Origin: Metabacillus malikii
GTDB taxonomy: Bacteria > Bacillota > Bacilli > Bacillales > Bacillaceae
DNA: 64,000 nt
Assembly (NCBI RefSeq): GCF_030813355.1
Contig: NZ_JAUSUD010000001.1
Span: forward strand, 124,001-188,000
Reading direction: 5' to 3'
Of this stretch, positions 35,803 to 44,128 are shown piece after piece. The position numbers were made by a program, and so were the translations under genes. Each line of letters begins with the position of its first letter. The stretch's first letter is position 1. Below the pieces are notes generated by a model. The model had not been told where the DNA came from and made no database searches. It worked only from the letters and a program-made list of their open reading frames with translations.

Positions 35803-38800
35803 TTAATCAATTAGTTTCCGCCAATTTGTTAACCAAATCGATTGCAATTCTTCGTTTGGGAGAGGTCTGCTAAAGTAGTAGCCTTGAGCGATAACATTTA
35901 AACTCTTTAATAATTGAACTTGTTCTTTAGTTTCAACACCTTCAATAATGACTTTAGCATTAATATCCTTACCAACATTAATAATGGTTAATAGTATTGA
36001 CATTGACCGTTTATTCTCCATCATATGGTCAATTAACAATTTATCAATTTTTAAAGTATCGATATCGATACTATTAATAACGTTTAAGGAAGAATAACCT
36101 GCACCAAAGTCGTCAATGGCAATTTTTACTCCTAATTTCCGAATATCCTCAATCTTTTTAGTAGCTGCTTCAATATTTAACATAACTGTTTCAGTGATTT
36201 CTATTTCAAAGAGGTGACCATCAACGTGTTCTGACTCCAAAATTTCTTTCACTTTTTGAGGAAATGTTTCATCATGAAATTGTCGGGCTGATACGTTAAC
36301 AGAAACAACAAGATTAGGTAAACCAAGTTTTTTCCATCTGTTAATTTGGCGACAAGCTTCCTTCATCACCCATTCTCCAATTGGAAGTATTAAGTTCGTT
36401 TCTTCTGCAATGGGTATGAATTCGATAGGTGAGACAAATCCATAAGGTGAATTCCATCTTAGTAACGCTTCTACACCAACTAACTCACCGGTCGATAAAT
36501 CTATCTGTGGCTGGTAATGTAAATGGAACTCATTATTACTAATAGCTTTACTTAATGCATTTTCTAGTAATGATCTTCTCGTTGCTTCTTTACTTAAACT
36601 TTCGGTAAAAAATTGATAATTGTTTTTCCCTTTTTTCTTGGCGTTGTATAAAGCCAGGTCTGCTTGTTTTAATAGTGTTTCGACCGTTTCGGAATTGTTT
36701 TTAAAAACAGTGATTCCTATGCTTAAAGTAACGGCTGATTCCATATCTTGAAGTATAATCGTCTGATTCATTTTATTGATTATATCTTCTGCCAATTGCC
36801 TAATTTCATTCTCGGTAGTATCTTCAGATATAATGACAAATTCATCTCCACCAATACGAGAGATTTGATCCTTTGTTCGTAATATACTTCTTAATATTGA
36901 GGACACTTTCATCAAAAATTGGTCTCCACCACTATGTCCAAATGTATCATTAATGTTTTTAAAGTTATCGAAATCTATTGCCAAAATTGCAAAATGCTTA
37001 CTACTTAATTTTGCATGCTCCATTACTTCTTGTATTTTTGAGTAGAACCAGTTTCGATTTGGAAGACCTGTTAGTTGATCTCGATACGCCATTTCTTTAA
37101 TTTTCATTTCGTATTGTGTTTTATCAGTTATATCTCGCACAATTGCAAAAACACCTTCAATGTTCCCATTTTTATTAATTGGGACTGCTGTTGTATCTAC
37201 TTGCACAAGTTGTCCAGTTTTATTTACTAATGAATGTTCACCACGTTGGGCACGACCGTTTAAAACAGAAAGAAATGCGTTAAACAATTTTTCTGAGTTT
37301 TTCGGTATTATCGATGTAATATTCATGTTGATAAGCTCCTCTTTAGAAAAGCCCGTTAATTTTTCAGCCATATGATTCATGTTAATATAGGTCCCGTTTT
37401 TATCAACTTCAAATATCGCATCTAAGTTATGTTCAAATAAGGAGCGATATCGTTCCTCGTTTTCTTCAACTAAGCGAAGTGTTACCTTTTCTTTCGAAAT
37501 GTCCTTTGCAATTCCATAAACTCCAATTATTTTTCCATCTACTATAATAGGAAAGTTCGTTACTTCAAGGTGGACACGGTGACCTTGTTTATGAAAGCAT
37601 ACAGTTTCAAAAGTGGAAGGTTTACCATTTACAGCGATCCGGAAGTGACGCACGGTTACTTCTATGTAGTCATGATCAATAAATTCATGGAATGGTTTTT
37701 GCATGATTTCATGTTTTGGATAACCAGATAACGTTTGCAAGAATGATTAATATCAATAAAGATTCCATTCAAATCTAACGAATAGACACCATCTGGATTA
37801 TGTTTAAATAGTGACTCATAGCGTTGCTGATTCAGGTTTAATTCTCTTTTTATTTGAATTTGTTCGGTCAGGTTTTTCATAATTGTTTGAATAACGAACT
37901 TATTTTTATATACAATACCGATACTGTTTGCCTCAATTTCTATTGATTCCTCTTCTTCAGTAATAATTTTATGTTGTAGAGGGGGAACACGTTTCATGGA
38001 CATTATTTTCTGATAATGTTTTTTGACATCTTCCCTACTAGTTTGATGGATGTAATTTATAATAGGCTTCCCGATTAAATCAGAAGCTGATTTTGCTTTA
38101 ATAAAATACGATATTCATCATGTACGATAACCGCCTCTGGTGAAGCTTGAACTAACTTATTAAATCTTGATTCGCTTTCTTTAAGTTTCGAACTAAATCG
38201 CTTGTGGATAAGTTTATTACGGTAGTCTAAAATAGAAGCCATCAAGCCTGCAAGAATGATTAGAATTGATGTTGCTGTAATAATGATTGCAAAGGAATAA
38301 CGTAATATACCTGTAGGATATGATTGTGAAAGATGGTGATGGTCCGTCGCTTCCATACTTGTATAATGAGTTAATGAAACAGTCAAACCAAGGATGATAG
38401 CACTCCCTATAGTCTGCATAGGCGATCTCGACCATTTTTCTTAATATTTACAAACACGAAAATTGCTAAAAATGAAAATAAGAAACAAATGAATATTGAA
38501 ATATAAAGGTATTTTGATTGGAAATGAACCTCAAAACCATCTATCGAATATAAACCAATGTAATGCATCATGATAATTCCTGTGGCAACTAAAAAGCCAC
38601 TGATTATGATGTTCCATATTGTATTTTCTCTACGAAGTAAAGTCAGAAATGCAAATAATCCCGTACATACTGCTGAAATTAAAGAGAGCAATAATAAAAG
38701 TGGGTTATAGGAAAACGTGAAAAATTGGTCCATTGACATCATACCAACAAAATGCATGGAAAAGATTCCGGTTCCAAGTATAAAGGAGCCTGTAATAACC

Positions 38801-38925
38801 CATCTTAATTTCGATTGTCTGTTTTCAATAATTCGCTCTACGATTAATAAGGCTGTGTAGGAGGAAATGATACTAATGAAGATAGATAGGATAATAAAAA
38901 ATATGCTATTAGAATAAATACTCAT
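35803..38925 (-). pseudogene. MHYT-PAS-GGDEF-EAL cyclic-di-GMP signalling protein, frameshifted
   Basis: Four consecutive pieces in changing frames make one protein of about 1040 residues. 38925-38407 holds MHYT repeats (HFVGM, MHYIGLYS). 38419-38075 holds the last MHYT unit (LTHYTSME) and the start of a PAS domain. 38003-37662 and its upstream frame hold PAS, and 37740-35803 holds PAS-PAS-GGDEF-EAL. Frame breaks lie near 38420, 38100 and 37742; across each one the family sequence continues if a few bases are added. GGDEF (SRIGGDEFVII) and EAL (GVEALLRW) signatures are intact in the last piece, which starts at an internal ATG and may be expressed alone. Confidence 0.85.
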
Positions 38926-39177
38926 CGTTAAATCTCCCTAATAATTATGCTATAAAGGTTTATATTTTTTAGTATGTACCATTAGAAAATATGTATAAGA
39001 AATATAAGTCAGTGCATGTAGTATCCTGTGAATTTCTGAACAGGAAGCTGTATATAATGAAAAACAATATCATTTAAATTAAAGTAAAATGATAAGCATA
39101 TTATTGGTTGATATAGTATTCATAGTATAATCTATCATGTGAGAAAATGAAAACCTTATGAGAGGAAAATCAAAGTA

Positions 39178-39978
39178 ATGACTAAATCAATACTATTTAT
39201 TGGTGCCGGACGTATGGCTGAAGCAATTATTGCCGGACTTAAAAACAAACAGGATATACATAGCTTTTCGCAATTGTACATTTCCAATCGAAATAATAAG
39301 AATAGGTTGAATTATTTAAAAGAGAAATATGATGTAGAAATAATGGATGATTGGGAAAGGGATATCAATAATATTGATATTGTTTTTTTAGCATTACCAC
39401 CTGATGGTCATGAAGCCATATTAAAAAAGCTAAAGCCCATTTTGAGAAACCAGTTTGTTATCACGATAGCAGCGGGGATTGGTCCGGAATTTTTAGAAGC
39501 AGGACTCGAAAAAAATACTGCAGTAGCATGGATGATGCCAAATACTGCTGCAGAGGTAGGGCATTCTATAACTTTGTTTACATTTGGTCATCATGTAAAT
39601 CGAGAACAAAAAAAGGATATGCAAGTTATCTTAGATTCAATTGGTAAGTCAGTAGAATGTACGGAAAGCCAAATTCATAAACTGACAGCAGTAACTGGGA
39701 GTGCTCCTGCATTTCTATATCTTTTTATCGAATTTCTTATCAATAAAACTGAAAATTTAGGAGTACCTACCACTATTTCGAGCCTATTAGTAAACGAAAT
39801 GGTCATAGGATCAATCGAAATGATTAAAACAGGAATTCGTCCTAGTGAACTTAGAGAACAAGTAACGACACCTGGAGGAGCGACGGCTGAAGGATTAAAA
39901 GTTCTAGTGAAAGGTGGACTAGAGGAACTTATCACGGAAGCAATTGATGCGACAAATCGAAAGGCAAATGGAAAATAG
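39178..39978 (+). CDS. proC: pyrroline-5-carboxylate reductase
   Basis: A 266-residue enzyme for the last step of proline synthesis, reducing pyrroline-5-carboxylate with NAD(P)H. The N-terminal dinucleotide fold starts ILFIGAGRMAEAIIAGL. IAAGIG and MMPNTAAEVG follow, and the C-terminal dimer domain carries the family signature VTGSAPAFLY and VTTPGGATAEGLKVL. The length is typical. AGAGGAAAATC lies upstream of ATG 39178. Bacillus genomes usually carry several paralogues (proG, proH, proI, comER), so this may be one of two or more. It stands alone here. Confidence 0.93.
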   Translation: MTKSILFIGAGRMAEAIIAGLKNKQDIHSFSQLYISNRNNKNRLNYLKEKYDVEIMDDWERDINNIDIVFLALPPDGHEAILKKLKPILRNQFVITIAAGIGPEFLEAGLEKNTAVAWMMPNTAAEVGHSITLFTFGHHVNREQKKDMQVILDSIGKSVECTESQIHKLTAVTGSAPAFLYLFIEFLINKTENLGVPTTISSLLVNEMVIGSIEMIKTGIRPSELREQVTTPGGATAEGLKVLVKGGLEELITEAIDATNRKANGK

Positions 39979-40011
39979 TTAGTTTGATGTACTATGAAGA
40001 TGAGCAAACAA

Positions 40012-40088
40012 AAGTGTCTGACCCTTCGAACGCACTAAACAGATAAGCTTTTCATCTTATCTCGTAGCTTGCTGGGGGTCAGACACTT
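40012..40088. repeat. 77-bp palindromic element with 13-bp perfect arms
   Basis: AAGTGTCTGACCC (40012-40024) and GGGTCAGACACTT (40076-40088) are exact reverse complements. A second inverted pair AGATAAG/CTTATCT sits inside, so the whole unit can fold into one hairpin. It lies between proC and ydjO and may also terminate proC. The ends resemble the 8598-8665 inverted repeat. Confidence 0.75.
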
Positions 40089-40115
40089 ATGATTTATCAC
40101 TTTTTGGTAGGGTTC

Positions 40116-40325
40116 TTACAATTCCTTTTTTTTCACTGCAGAGAAATTTTCTAATACTGGTAATGTTCGTTCGTCTTCGACCATAGCGTGTCCACATAGA
40201 GGACAGTCTGGATTTTCATCAGATTTAAAGTTATCTCTCATCCAGCCATTACACTCATCCGAACCACATGCCCAAACTTTTAAATTCACTTCTGGTGGCT
40301 TTTCAACTTGCTGTTGAAATCTCAT
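40116..40325 (-). CDS. ydjO: YdjO-like cold-inducible zinc-ribbon protein
   Basis: A 69-residue protein with two CxxxxC/CxxC pairs: WACGSDECNGWMRDNF and CPLCGHAMV. This is the layout of YdjO of B. subtilis, described as cold-inducible. The four cysteines suggest a small zinc ribbon. AAGGATG precedes ATG 40325. The function is unknown. It is upstream of nothing obvious on its strand; the palindromic element follows its stop. Confidence 0.85.
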   Translation of the reverse strand: MRFQQQVEKPPEVNLKVWACGSDECNGWMRDNFKSDENPDCPLCGHAMVEDERTLPVLENFSAVKKKEL

Positions 40326-40454
40326 ATAAACACATCCTTAAAAAGGAGATTTAGTACTAAGTACATTATACACTGTTTTCTTAACAATATGTATAGAAGT
40401 TACCTATTAGTTGGAATTAACATAAATATCAGGAGATAATCGGATATTTATAGA

Positions 40455-40634
40455 TTACTTTTCAACTAACTGATCAACTTCCACTTGCGTTCTTTCCTCT
40501 AAAGGACCTCTTAAATGACAAGTAACCAAACCTTCCTCTTCATGCAACTCATCAATCCATACAGAAGCACCGTTATACATTACTTCAATGTCAGCAGAAG
40601 AAGATAAAATTTGTTTAATACGTTTTATATCCAT
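40455..40634 (-). CDS. sspH: H-type small acid-soluble spore protein SspH
   Basis: A 59-residue protein reading MDIKRIKQILSSSADIEV, MYNGASVWIDEL, TCHLRGPLEE and QVEVDQLVEK. It follows the SspH family (N-terminal helix KQILSS, then YNGxxVWI and an acidic-hydrophobic C-terminus). SspH is packed in the spore core. ATG 40634 has AGGAGGTA 6 bases upstream. A forespore-type promoter can be placed upstream (40673-40702). Because it is under 60 codons it is easily missed. Confidence 0.88.
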   Translation of the reverse strand: MDIKRIKQILSSSADIEVMYNGASVWIDELHEEEGLVTCHLRGPLEERTQVEVDQLVEK

Positions 40635-40672
40635 TTTTGATACCTCCTATTTCTTTCAATATTAGTATTCAC

Positions 40673-40702
40673 TAAAATGATTTTTTTATCCATTTCTTTA
40701 CA
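40673..40702 (-). promoter_or_regulatory. probable SigG-type promoter of sspH
   Basis: On the minus strand TGTAAA (40702-40697) and CATTTTA (40679-40673) are separated by 17 bases. This is close to the forespore sigma-G pattern (TGNATA, CATNNTA), about 40 bases before the sspH start. Confidence 0.5.
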
Positions 40703-40826
40703 AAGTGAATTTTTCAGACTTTATTAAAGCTTAAGTCTCACCCACCCAGAGCCAAGTATAGTAATGGAGAATCAACCAAAATCGACAACCAAGTAAGAAA
40801 CATAGACGGAAACCTCCTTTTTATCA

Positions 40827-41205
40827 AAGGCTGTTTTCTATAAGATTGTGGCTTTTTCACTAACCTTTTTAAGGGTTTGTTGGAGCTGACCTGAGAGACT
40901 CCTGCGGGATGCGTGGGAGAGGTGAGACGTGAGCAAGCGTTTACGCTGAGGAGTACGAAAAGCGTAGGCGGCTTGCCCATCGACGTACAAACTGGAGGGC
41001 ATCGACTAAGACCAAAGGAATCACGATGAGCCGAATGGCGAATCGATGATGACTTATCGTAGGGACCTGACCTGAAGTTTGATAAAGGGTAGCCGCAAGG
41101 AGCTGTGAGCTCACCACCCACCCCGCGGAAAGCGAGTACTGCTAGAGGAGATAAAGCCTAAACGACAACTCAGTTAAAAGTAACAATGTTTACGAAAACA
41201 GCCTT
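40827..41205 (+). repeat. dispersed repeat, full-length copy 5 with perfect terminal inverted repeats
   Basis: The best-preserved copy, 379 bp. Perfect 12-bp ends AAGGCTGTTTTC (40827-40838) and GAAAACAGCCTT (41194-41205), with ATCA directly before (40823-40826) and after (41206-41209). Inside are an outer module (GACTCCTGCGGGATGCGTGG ... CCCCGCGGAAAGCGAGTACT) and an inner block (GAAAAGCGTAGGCGGCTTGC ... GACTTATCGTAGGGACC) that appears inserted in it. Frames on both strands lack ribosome binding sites. Confidence 0.92.
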
Positions 41206-41347
41206 ATCAAGTATGTGCTTAGCCATCAACTCGGGGCTGAGTTCAATCTGATTTACAAAACATTCAAAAAAAGAATGCATTCATTTAAAAATTTTAGCCA
41301 AACTAGAGAGGGTTACAATATTACATTTTATGGTAGGGGGAAAAAAG

Positions 41348-41971
41348 ATGTTGAAGAAAATCGCACTAGCATCAATGGTCCTAATGTTTTTATTCCCATC
41401 TGTTTCACACGGACAGATAAAAACATTTAAAGAACCACCATTTGAGTTTTACAAAGTTTCACGTGGAGATACTTTTTGGTATATCGCACAACGCTACGGT
41501 CTTGACTATAAGAAGTTAATGGAGTTAAACCCTTCAGTTGAGCCAAGAAATATGCATGTAGGTGAGGTTATTCGATTAAAAGCTTCTGCTGAATCACCAA
41601 GTACTTTCCAAGAACAAGTGGTTCAATTAGTCAATCAACAACGAGCAAAGTCAGGACTAAAACCTTTATCTCATCGTGCTGACATTAAAAACGTCGCTCA
41701 AAAAAAGGCACAGGATATGATTAATTCGAATTACTTCTCACATACAAGTCCAAACTACGGATCACCATTTGATATGTTGAAAACATTTGGAATTAGTTAT
41801 TCATATGCTGGAGAAAACATTGCAAAAGGCCAAAAAACTCCACAAGAAGTCATGAATTCCTGGATGAATTCTTCTGGTCATCGTGCTAACATTTTGAAAC
41901 CTGAGTTCGATACAATAGGGGTAGGCTTCTACCATGGAGCATGGGTACAAATGTTCATTAAAGCTAGATAA
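41348..41971 (+). CDS. secreted LysM-CAP domain protein (SafA/YkwD-like)
   Basis: A 207-residue secreted protein. Signal peptide 1-23 (cut near VSHG), one LysM domain at about 33-77 (YKVSRGDTFWYIAQRYGLDY), and a CAP/SCP-like domain at 85-207 with LVNQQRAKSGLKPL, YFSHTSPNYGSPF, YAGENIAKG and GHRANILKPEFDTIGVG. CAP proteins of this type (YkwD, YlbC, YqaH-like) are common in spore formers; some have coat or wall roles, and no enzymatic activity is certain. ATG 41348 has GGTAGGGGG upstream. It is a single gene with a terminator. Confidence 0.9.
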   Translation: MLKKIALASMVLMFLFPSVSHGQIKTFKEPPFEFYKVSRGDTFWYIAQRYGLDYKKLMELNPSVEPRNMHVGEVIRLKASAESPSTFQEQVVQLVNQQRAKSGLKPLSHRADIKNVAQKKAQDMINSNYFSHTSPNYGSPFDMLKTFGISYSYAGENIAKGQKTPQEVMNSWMNSSGHRANILKPEFDTIGVGFYHGAWVQMFIKAR

Positions 41972-41978
41972 AGAAAAT

Positions 41979-42012
41979 AAGCTGCCTCAATATAAATGAG
42001 GACAGCTTTTAT
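41979..42012 (+). terminator. terminator after the LysM-CAP gene
   Basis: AAGCTG-CCTCA/TGAGG-CAGCTT stem and TTTTAT tail. Confidence 0.75.
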
Positions 42013-42094
42013 ATTTTATACTGTATTTTTAAGAAATCTCCATTAACAATTCAATATACCTGTTCATTGCATTCCAAATTTTTTAAGATAATCA

Positions 42095-42268
42095 TCACTT
42101 TTTGAATATATCTCTTCCAGCTGCCCCGACAACAGCATCAGTATTTCCACTAGAATTATCGCTATCTGTTTTCATTTTCTTATGTGAATTTGACTGGTCA
42201 GAACCTACATACTTTGATTTATGGCGTGCTTCATTTTTAATAAACTCATTAAAATCCAAATTAATCAT
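42095..42268 (-). CDS. small polar protein, 57 aa
   Basis: A 57-residue highly polar protein (MINLDFNEFIKNEARHKSKY then VGSDQSNSHKKMKTDSDNS, ending VVGAAGRDIFKK). TGGAG lies 8 bases before ATG 42268. It is followed downstream by nothing on its strand and preceded by the SASP gene, separated by that gene's terminator. I recognise no family; the composition (Lys, Asp, Ser, Asn) would suit a small spore protein, but this is a guess. It is under 60 codons and easily missed. Confidence 0.55.
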   Translation of the reverse strand: MINLDFNEFIKNEARHKSKYVGSDQSNSHKKMKTDSDNSSGNTDAVVGAAGRDIFKK

Positions 42269-42334
42269 GTTATCAACTCCAGAATTAAATTAACGTACAT
42301 GTTTAGTTTTTCCCTTATTTACAATCAAACAACA

Positions 42335-42366
42335 AGAAAAAGGCACCATTAAAGGTGCCTTTTAAA
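42335..42366 (-). terminator. terminator after the SASP gene
   Basis: AAAAGGCACC/GGTGCCTTTT arms with an ATTAAA loop. The stem is A/T-flanked on both sides. Confidence 0.85.
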
Positions 42367-42387
42367 GCCACTATATGAAATTTAAAA

Positions 42388-42594
42388 TTAACGAGTACCG
42401 CCACTCATTTGTTGTTGAGCAAAAGAAACTAAACGCTTAGTAATTTCTCCACCAACAGATCCATTTGCACGAGATGTTGTTTCAGCACCAAGGTTAACGC
42501 CAAATTCTGATGCGATTTCTAATTTCATTTGATCTAGAGCTTGTGCTGCACCAGGTACCAATAGTTGGTTTGAATTATTACCGTTACTTGCCAT
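42388..42594 (-). CDS. alpha/beta-type small acid-soluble spore protein
   Basis: A 68-residue DNA-binding spore protein that coats and protects forespore DNA. The two family signatures are present: [20 protein letters not shown], including the germination protease site around EIASEFG, and [22 protein letters not shown] 42594 has AAAGGAG 10 bases upstream; the long in-frame extension upstream is untranslated leader. A forespore-type promoter fits at 42695-42724. Which paralogue (SspA-D) it is cannot be told. Confidence 0.97.
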   Translation of the reverse strand: MASNGNNSNQLLVPGAAQALDQMKLEIASEFGVNLGAETTSRANGSVGGEITKRLVSFAQQQMSGGTR

Positions 42595-42694
42595 GATAAA
42601 TCCATCTCCTTTATGAATAGTTGTTGTTTGGTGGGTTAGGTTGGAATTGCACCAAGCTTTACCTACTAAGCTAACCCGTGATGTATTTGAAAAA

Positions 42695-42724
42695 TATTTT
42701 GTTACAAAAATCATTTTTTATTCA
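42695..42724 (-). promoter_or_regulatory. probable SigG-type promoter of the SASP gene
   Basis: On the minus strand TGAATA (42724-42719), 17 bases, then CAAAATA (42701-42695), close to the sigma-G consensus. The implied leader of about 95 bases contains an inverted pair GGGTTAG/CTAACCC that could form a hairpin before the ribosome binding site. Confidence 0.55.
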
Positions 42725-43037
42725 ATTTTTTTGAAAAAAGTTTTTTAGGTGTTGAACTATAAAAAAGTTGTACAAGTTAATCATTAATTTTTCGCATTTC
42801 CCTGAAAGTTATACATCATCAAAAAATGTAAAATTTACCACATAAGACATAGATTTTTAAAAAAAGGTTGCTGCGAACGAAATGATTATTATTGTTGAAG
42901 TTTTAGTACATTGTCTTAGTGAAATAACTGAAATAGTTTCCAAAGATAATAAATGGTTCTTCGTAACTATCAATTTAAAAATATTATGGCTAACACAATT
43001 TTGTTGTGGAATAATACGAAAAAACATTTTTGGAGTG

Positions 43038-43814
43038 ATGGTTTTGCCAAGTGTAACATTAGGAAATGGAAGGCAAATCGTATACGAGGAATACGGTAAT
43101 CGTAATGGAACAACGGTTATCTTTATCCATCCACCTGGAATGGGAAGGAAGGTATTTGCAAGGCAGCATGTTTTAGGGAGCAAGGTAAGGGTAATTTTCC
43201 CTGATTTAACAGGACATGGTGATAGTGATATTCCTTCTGAAAAGGTAACAATTGAGTATTACTGCAAAGAACTGATTTCGTTATTAAACGCTTTACATAT
43301 AAATAGCTTTGTATTATGTGGATATTCTGCAGGTGGAGCTGTTGCTCAGCATATGTGTTTGCATTACGGGGAACGAGTGTTAGGCCTTATATTAATTGGG
43401 GGCTATCCAGCAGTTATTAATCAAACGTTATCATTAGAACATAAACTAGGTATGTATATGGTGAAGAATCACAAACAACAACTAGCAACTGTATTAGCAA
43501 GAAGTCATACAAGTGACCCTTCGTATCGGAAAATTTTAATAGAACATATGAGGAAAGCAAATTGTGAGGCATGGTATTTGTATTATAAAGATGTATTGTG
43601 TATGAATATAATTCGGGAGTTGCCAAAGCTTACGATGCCGTTATTACTGATTTATGGGACAAAATCTGATGGTATCAATCGTTATTCACGTTACTATAAA
43701 AAATATTGTAAATTAGTTCGAATTGTCTTTATTAAAAGGATGAATCATCAAATCCCAACTAAAAGTTGGAAAGTTGCAAATGCCGAAATTTCTGATTTTG
43801 TTTCAAAATTATAG
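43038..43814 (+). CDS. alpha/beta-fold hydrolase
   Basis: A 258-residue alpha/beta hydrolase. HPPGMG forms the oxyanion region, DLTGHGDSD follows, and the nucleophile elbow is GYSAGGAVAQ with Ser at about 98. The acid is probably Asp in IYGTKSDG, and the His is in KRMNHQIPTKSW, giving a complete triad. The substrate is unknown. The start is uncertain: ATG 43038 is only 2 bases from GGAG, while TTG 43044 would have the usual 8-base spacing. A repeat fragment begins 10 bases after its stop. Confidence 0.82.
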   Translation: MVLPSVTLGNGRQIVYEEYGNRNGTTVIFIHPPGMGRKVFARQHVLGSKVRVIFPDLTGHGDSDIPSEKVTIEYYCKELISLLNALHINSFVLCGYSAGGAVAQHMCLHYGERVLGLILIGGYPAVINQTLSLEHKLGMYMVKNHKQQLATVLARSHTSDPSYRKILIEHMRKANCEAWYLYYKDVLCMNIIRELPKLTMPLLLIYGTKSDGINRYSRYYKKYCKLVRIVFIKRMNHQIPTKSWKVANAEISDFVSKL

Positions 43815-43824
43815 ACTCATTTCC

Positions 43825-43975
43825 TGATTTATCGTAGGGAGGTGAGCTGAAGTTTGGTAGCGGGTAGCTGCAAAATTAGGCTGACCACCCACTCCGATGT
43901 TGCTGAGTTCTGTAAGAGGAGACTAACCCGTAACACAAATTAAGTACAAATCAACAATGTTTTCGCAAACAGCAC
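43825..43975 (+). repeat. dispersed repeat, right-half copy 6
   Basis: GATTTATCGTAGGGAGGTGA, GCTGAAGTTTGGTAGCGGGT, GACCACCCACTCCG and the end AACAATGTTTTCGCAAACAG match the right half of the full copies; the left half is absent. The left break is next to the stop codon of the hydrolase gene. Confidence 0.8.
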
Positions 43976-44128
43976 AATGATAAAATAATCGAATCCTTAA
44001 AAAAGATTATAATAATTTTTAACTTTTTTGCAGGAATTTCGACAATGAATAGATAATATGTAAGAGATGATGTTCCTATACTATATTTACATGACAAACT
44101 ATGTTTAAACTTAAGGAGAGAGCAAAAA

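Noticed and set aside
40738-41121. 127-codon frame on the minus strand
   Set aside because: Inside the repeat at 40827-41205. It continues beyond the left end without a start signal.
42102-42293. 63-codon plus-strand frame
   Set aside because: Antisense to the 57-aa gene at 42095-42268, which has the ribosome binding site; the plus frame has none.
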